This document shows, in pieces, positions 60,682 through 64,000 of a DNA stretch of 64,000 nucleotides. A model generated the notes under the pieces. It saw only the letters and a list, made by a program, of their open reading frames with translations, ran no database searches and had not been told where the DNA came from. The stretch comes from Virgibacillus doumboii (GTDB lineage: Bacteria; Bacillota; Bacilli; Bacillales; Amphibacillaceae), in the NCBI RefSeq assembly GCF_902806455.1, contig NZ_CADCWQ010000002.1, positions 124,001-188,000 on the forward strand. The letters run 5' to 3'. A program made the translations under genes and the position numbers. The first letter of the stretch is position 1. Each line of letters begins with the position of its first letter.

Positions 60682-63600
60682 ATGAAGGGTATTAATGAAT
60701 TTTTACGATCAAAAGATGACGTTGAGTCAGTCATAAATGGAATTTCAAATGGAATGAAGGAACAGCTCGTTGCCGGACTGTCCGGTTCTGCGAGAAGTCT
60801 TCTGGTATCCATTATCAATGAGTCATTAAACAAGCCGGTCCTGCTCGTAACACATCAACTTGTACAAGCACAACAGCTATATGATGACCTGGCAGAATTA
60901 GCTGGTGATGATACTATTCATTTATACCCTGTTAATGAATTAATCGCATCAGAAATTGCCATTGCCAGTCCGGAACTAAAGAGCCAGCGTATTGAGGCAC
61001 TTACAGAATGGTCTCAAAATAAATCAGGTGTCTTAATTGCACCTGTAGCTGCATTGAAGCGGATTTTACCGCCAACAAGCTATTGGGACAGTTATCAATT
61101 ACAATTTAATGTTGGTGAGGAAATTGATGTGGATGCCTATCTGTCATCTCTGGTGGATATGGGCTATGAGCATACAACAATGGTAACAACCCCGGGGGAA
61201 TTCAGCCGCCGGGGTGGAATCATTGATATTTATCCTGTAACGGAAGAATATCCGGTGCGTATTGAGTTATTCGGTGAGGAAATAGACTCTATACGCTTTT
61301 TTGACGCGGAATCACAGCGTTCATTGGATAAAAAGAACAGCATAACAGTTGGCCCTGCAACCGAGCTTCTTTTAACGGAAGAAGATATGGTTACTGGTGC
61401 ACAGCGGGTAGAAAAGGCGCTGTCTGCTTCGCTGAAAAAATTAAAGACGGCCGAAGCGAAAGAAACGCTGGCTGAAATGATGGAAAGGGATATCGAACGT
61501 CTGAAAAACCTGGAACGTTTTCAGGAAATGTATAAATACATAGGCTTTTTGTATGAAAATCCTGCTAGTTTGTTAGATTACCTGCCATCAAACGGTGTCA
61601 TCATGATGGATGAAATGAGCAGGGTCCATGAAACAGCGGCAAATCTCGATACCGAGGAAGCGGAATGGTACAGTAACTTATTAGAGACTAACAGAATGGT
61701 TCGGGATAGTAGATTTTCATTCGACTGGCAAACAGTTTGGAATAACATGGATGGGCAGCGAGTCTACATGTCTGTCTTTTTACGGCATATTCCAAACACC
61801 CAGCCGCAGAACATCGTCAATTTATCTTCAAGAGCCATGCAGGAATTTCATGGCCAGATGAACTTATTTAAAAATGAATTACAACGGTGGGAGAAAGGTG
61901 AATTTTCCGTAGTTATTCTCGCACCAAATGAACAACGTGCCGAAAAAATACATTCCATTTTTATGGATTATGATATTGAATCCGTTGTTACAAGTAATTT
62001 GGAGCTTCCTGCAACGATTCCGACAATTGCTGTCGGCAATATTAGCAATGGCATTGAATTGCCAATGCACAAACTGGTGCTTATAACTGAAAATGAACTG
62101 TTTAAAAGCAAAACGAAACGTCCGCGTAAAAAGCAAAAAATCTCAAATGCAGAGCGGATTAAAAACTATCAGGAACTCAAGGCAGGCGATTATGTAGTTC
62201 ATTCCAATCATGGTATTGGTAAATATTTAGGAATTGAAACCCTTGAGGTTAATGATCTGCATAAAGATTATATGCTGATTAAATATTCTGGTGATGACAA
62301 ACTTTTTGTACCGATTGATCAAATTGATCTAGTACAAAAGTTTGTCGGGTCAGAAGGTAAGGAGCCTAAGCTGTATAAGCTGGGAGGAAGTGAATGGACG
62401 AAAGTAAAACGGAAGGTTCAGTCTTCTGTTGAGGACATTGCTGATGACTTGATTAAACTTTACGCTGAACGTGAAGCACGTAAAGGGTTTGCTTTTTCAG
62501 AGGAAACCGAAATGCAGCGTGATTTTGAAGCCTCTTTTCCGTATCAGGAAACAGAGGATCAATTGCGTTGTATTGCTGAAATCAAAGAAGATATGGAACG
62601 GGAGCGGCCAATGGACCGTCTACTTTGTGGTGATGTTGGTTACGGCAAAACCGAAGTCGCCATCCGTGCAGCCTTTAAGGCAGTGGCAGATGGTAAGCAG
62701 GTAGCCATACTGGTGCCAACAACTATTTTAGCGCAGCAGCATTTTGAAACGGTACAGGAGCGGTTCCAGGATCATGCAGTTAATATTGGCATGTTAAGCA
62801 GGTTCCGTACAAAGAAGCAGCAGAAAGAAACACTTGAAGGGCTGCGAAAAGGACTTGTTGATATCGTAATCGGTACCCATCGTTTATTATCTAAAGATGT
62901 GCAATACCGTGATTTGGGGTTGCTTGTTGTCGATGAAGAGCAACGCTTCGGTGTAAAACACAAAGAAAAAATTAAACAACTGAAAACGAATGTTGATGTA
63001 CTTACATTAACAGCAACCCCAATCCCAAGAACATTGCATATGTCGATGCTCGGTGTCCGTGATTTATCCGTTATTGAAACACCACCTGAAAATCGTTTTC
63101 CGATACAAACCTATGTAATGGAATATAATCCTGTTTTCATGCGGGAAGCAATTGAACGTGAAATGGCACGAGGTGGACAGGTCTTTTTCCTGTATAATCG
63201 TGTGGAAAATATCGATAAAGTGGCTAGGGATCTTGGGATGCTTGTTGATGATGTACGAATTGCGGTTGCACATGGGCAGATGAACGAGACAGAACTGGAA
63301 AGCGTTATTTTTGCCTTCCTGGAAGGTGAATATGATGTGCTGGTAAGTACCACAATCATTGAGACTGGCGTTGACATTCCAAATGTAAATACGCTGATTG
63401 TTAATGATGCGGATCGGATGGGCCTGAGTCAGCTTTATCAGCTGCGAGGCCGGGTTGGACGTTCTAATCGTGTTGCCTACGCATACTTTACGTATCAGCG
63501 GGATAAGGTATTGACCGAAATTGCTGAAAAACGGCTGGAAGCGATTAAACAATTTACTGAACTTGGTTCCGGATTTAAGATTGCGATGCGCGACTTGTCC

Positions 63601-64000
63601 ATCCGGGGTGCCGGTAATCTATTAGGGTCCCAGCAGCATGGGTTTATCGACTCTGTCGGGTTTGACATGTATTCGCAAATGTTAAAAGACGCCATAGATG
63701 CCCGTAAACATGGAAAAGAACTTGACGATATAACCCCATTTGATCCGGAATTGACACTTAATATTGATGCATATATTCCAGAAACGTATATTAGCGATGA
63801 GAAACAAAAAATTGACATGTATAAACAGTTTCAATCAATCGAGTCAACCGATGATATGGGTGATTTACGTGATGAGTTAATTGATCGTTTTGGTGATTAT
63901 CCGGAAGAAGTGGAAAATTTATTTGTCGTATCTTCGTTAAAAAAACACGCCAAAGAGCAGCGGGTTGAATCGATACATGAAAAAAATAAAAAAACAGAAA
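60682..64000 (+). CDS. mfd: Transcription-repair coupling factor Mfd (3' end missing)
   Basis: Mfd is an ATP-driven translocase that removes stalled RNA polymerase and recruits UvrA. The first 1106 residues of an expected 1170-1180 are present, open to the window edge. The UvrB-homology region (about 1-350) is followed by the RNA-polymerase-interaction domain (YVVHSNHGIGKYLGIE, about 500). The RecG-like motor has Walker A LCGDVGYGKTEVAIRA, the DEEQ box VVDEEQRFGVKHKEK and LTATPIPRTLHMSMLG. The ATG follows AGGTGGGG. Confidence 0.97.
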   Translation, partial: MKGINEFLRSKDDVESVINGISNGMKEQLVAGLSGSARSLLVSIINESLNKPVLLVTHQLVQAQQLYDDLAELAGDDTIHLYPVNELIASEIAIASPELKSQRIEALTEWSQNKSGVLIAPVAALKRILPPTSYWDSYQLQFNVGEEIDVDAYLSSLVDMGYEHTTMVTTPGEFSRRGGIIDIYPVTEEYPVRIELFGEEIDSIRFFDAESQRSLDKKNSITVGPATELLLTEEDMVTGAQRVEKALSASLKKLKTAEAKETLAEMMERDIERLKNLERFQEMYKYIGFLYENPASLLDYLPSNGVIMMDEMSRVHETAANLDTEEAEWYSNLLETNRMVRDSRFSFDWQTVWNNMDGQRVYMSVFLRHIPNTQPQNIVNLSSRAMQEFHGQMNLFKNELQRWEKGEFSVVILAPNEQRAEKIHSIFMDYDIESVVTSNLELPATIPTIAVGNISNGIELPMHKLVLITENELFKSKTKRPRKKQKISNAERIKNYQELKAGDYVVHSNHGIGKYLGIETLEVNDLHKDYMLIKYSGDDKLFVPIDQIDLVQKFVGSEGKEPKLYKLGGSEWTKVKRKVQSSVEDIADDLIKLYAEREARKGFAFSEETEMQRDFEASFPYQETEDQLRCIAEIKEDMERERPMDRLLCGDVGYGKTEVAIRAAFKAVADGKQVAILVPTTILAQQHFETVQERFQDHAVNIGMLSRFRTKKQQKETLEGLRKGLVDIVIGTHRLLSKDVQYRDLGLLVVDEEQRFGVKHKEKIKQLKTNVDVLTLTATPIPRTLHMSMLGVRDLSVIETPPENRFPIQTYVMEYNPVFMREAIEREMARGGQVFFLYNRVENIDKVARDLGMLVDDVRIAVAHGQMNETELESVIFAFLEGEYDVLVSTTIIETGVDIPNVNTLIVNDADRMGLSQLYQLRGRVGRSNRVAYAYFTYQRDKVLTEIAEKRLEAIKQFTELGSGFKIAMRDLSIRGAGNLLGSQQHGFIDSVGFDMYSQMLKDAIDARKHGKELDDITPFDPELTLNIDAYIPETYISDEKQKIDMYKQFQSIESTDDMGDLRDELIDRFGDYPEEVENLFVVSSLKKHAKEQRVESIHEKNKKTE

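Overview
The window reads as the replication-origin-proximal region of a low-GC, endospore-forming member of the Bacillaceae. Gene order follows the Bacillus subtilis recF-to-mfd segment closely. Sporulation-specific genes (bofA, csfB, yabG, veg, sspF, spoVG, fin, a yaaH/sleL cortex enzyme) and abrB with Spo0A boxes identify a spore former. The protein sequences and the abundant dispersed repeats suggest the Virgibacillus/Oceanobacillus/Lentibacillus group. That genus-level placement is inference.

Layout. 1-6 kb: end of recF, remB, gyrB, gyrA. 6-9.2 kb: an HD-GYP protein with a degenerate HD pair, a miniature element carrying eight 52-bp tandem repeats, and yaaC on the minus strand. No rRNA operon lies between gyrA and yaaC, where B. 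subtilis has rrnO. 9.3-15.9 kb: guaB, dacA, pdxST, T-box-controlled serS and tRNA-Ser. 16-28 kb is the accessory part relative to B. subtilis: an ECF sigma/anti-sigma pair with a matching promoter, T-box-controlled proC, two GNAT acetyltransferases flanking a TPR protein, an apparently intact IS200/IS605-type element (tnpA plus tnpB), an aldo/keto reductase, dck-dgk, tRNA-Arg, acsA with a perfect CcpA cre site, and a DJ-1/PfpI protein. 28-43 kb: yaaH, tadA, large SRP RNA, dnaX-ebfC-recR-yaaL, a second 52-bp tandem-repeat array, bofA, a tiny membrane ORF, csfB with a perfect sigma-F promoter, yaaO-tmk-darA, yaaR-holB-ricT-yabA-trmN6-yazA-rsmI, and abrB. 43-64 kb: metG, tatD, yabE, rnmV-ksgA, yabG, veg, an SCP2-domain gene, sspF, ispE, purR, spoVG (no yabJ), glmU-prs, rplY/ctc, pth, fin, and mfd running off the end.

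Functionally the window joins replication and repair (recF, gyrAB, dnaX, holB, yabA, recR, mfd), translation (serS, metG, tRNAs, tadA, ksgA, rnmV, rsmI, pth, SRP RNA), nucleotide and cofactor supply (guaB, dck, dgk, tmk, prs, pdxST, purR), envelope synthesis (dacA, glmU, ispE) and sporulation control.

The least explained part is a set of at least eight dispersed, partly mosaic, non-coding elements that sit between housekeeping genes. Some have terminal inverted repeats related to TAGACTGCGAACTA. Many share a core of about 25 bp. Two unrelated sequences among them are amplified with exactly the same 52-bp period.
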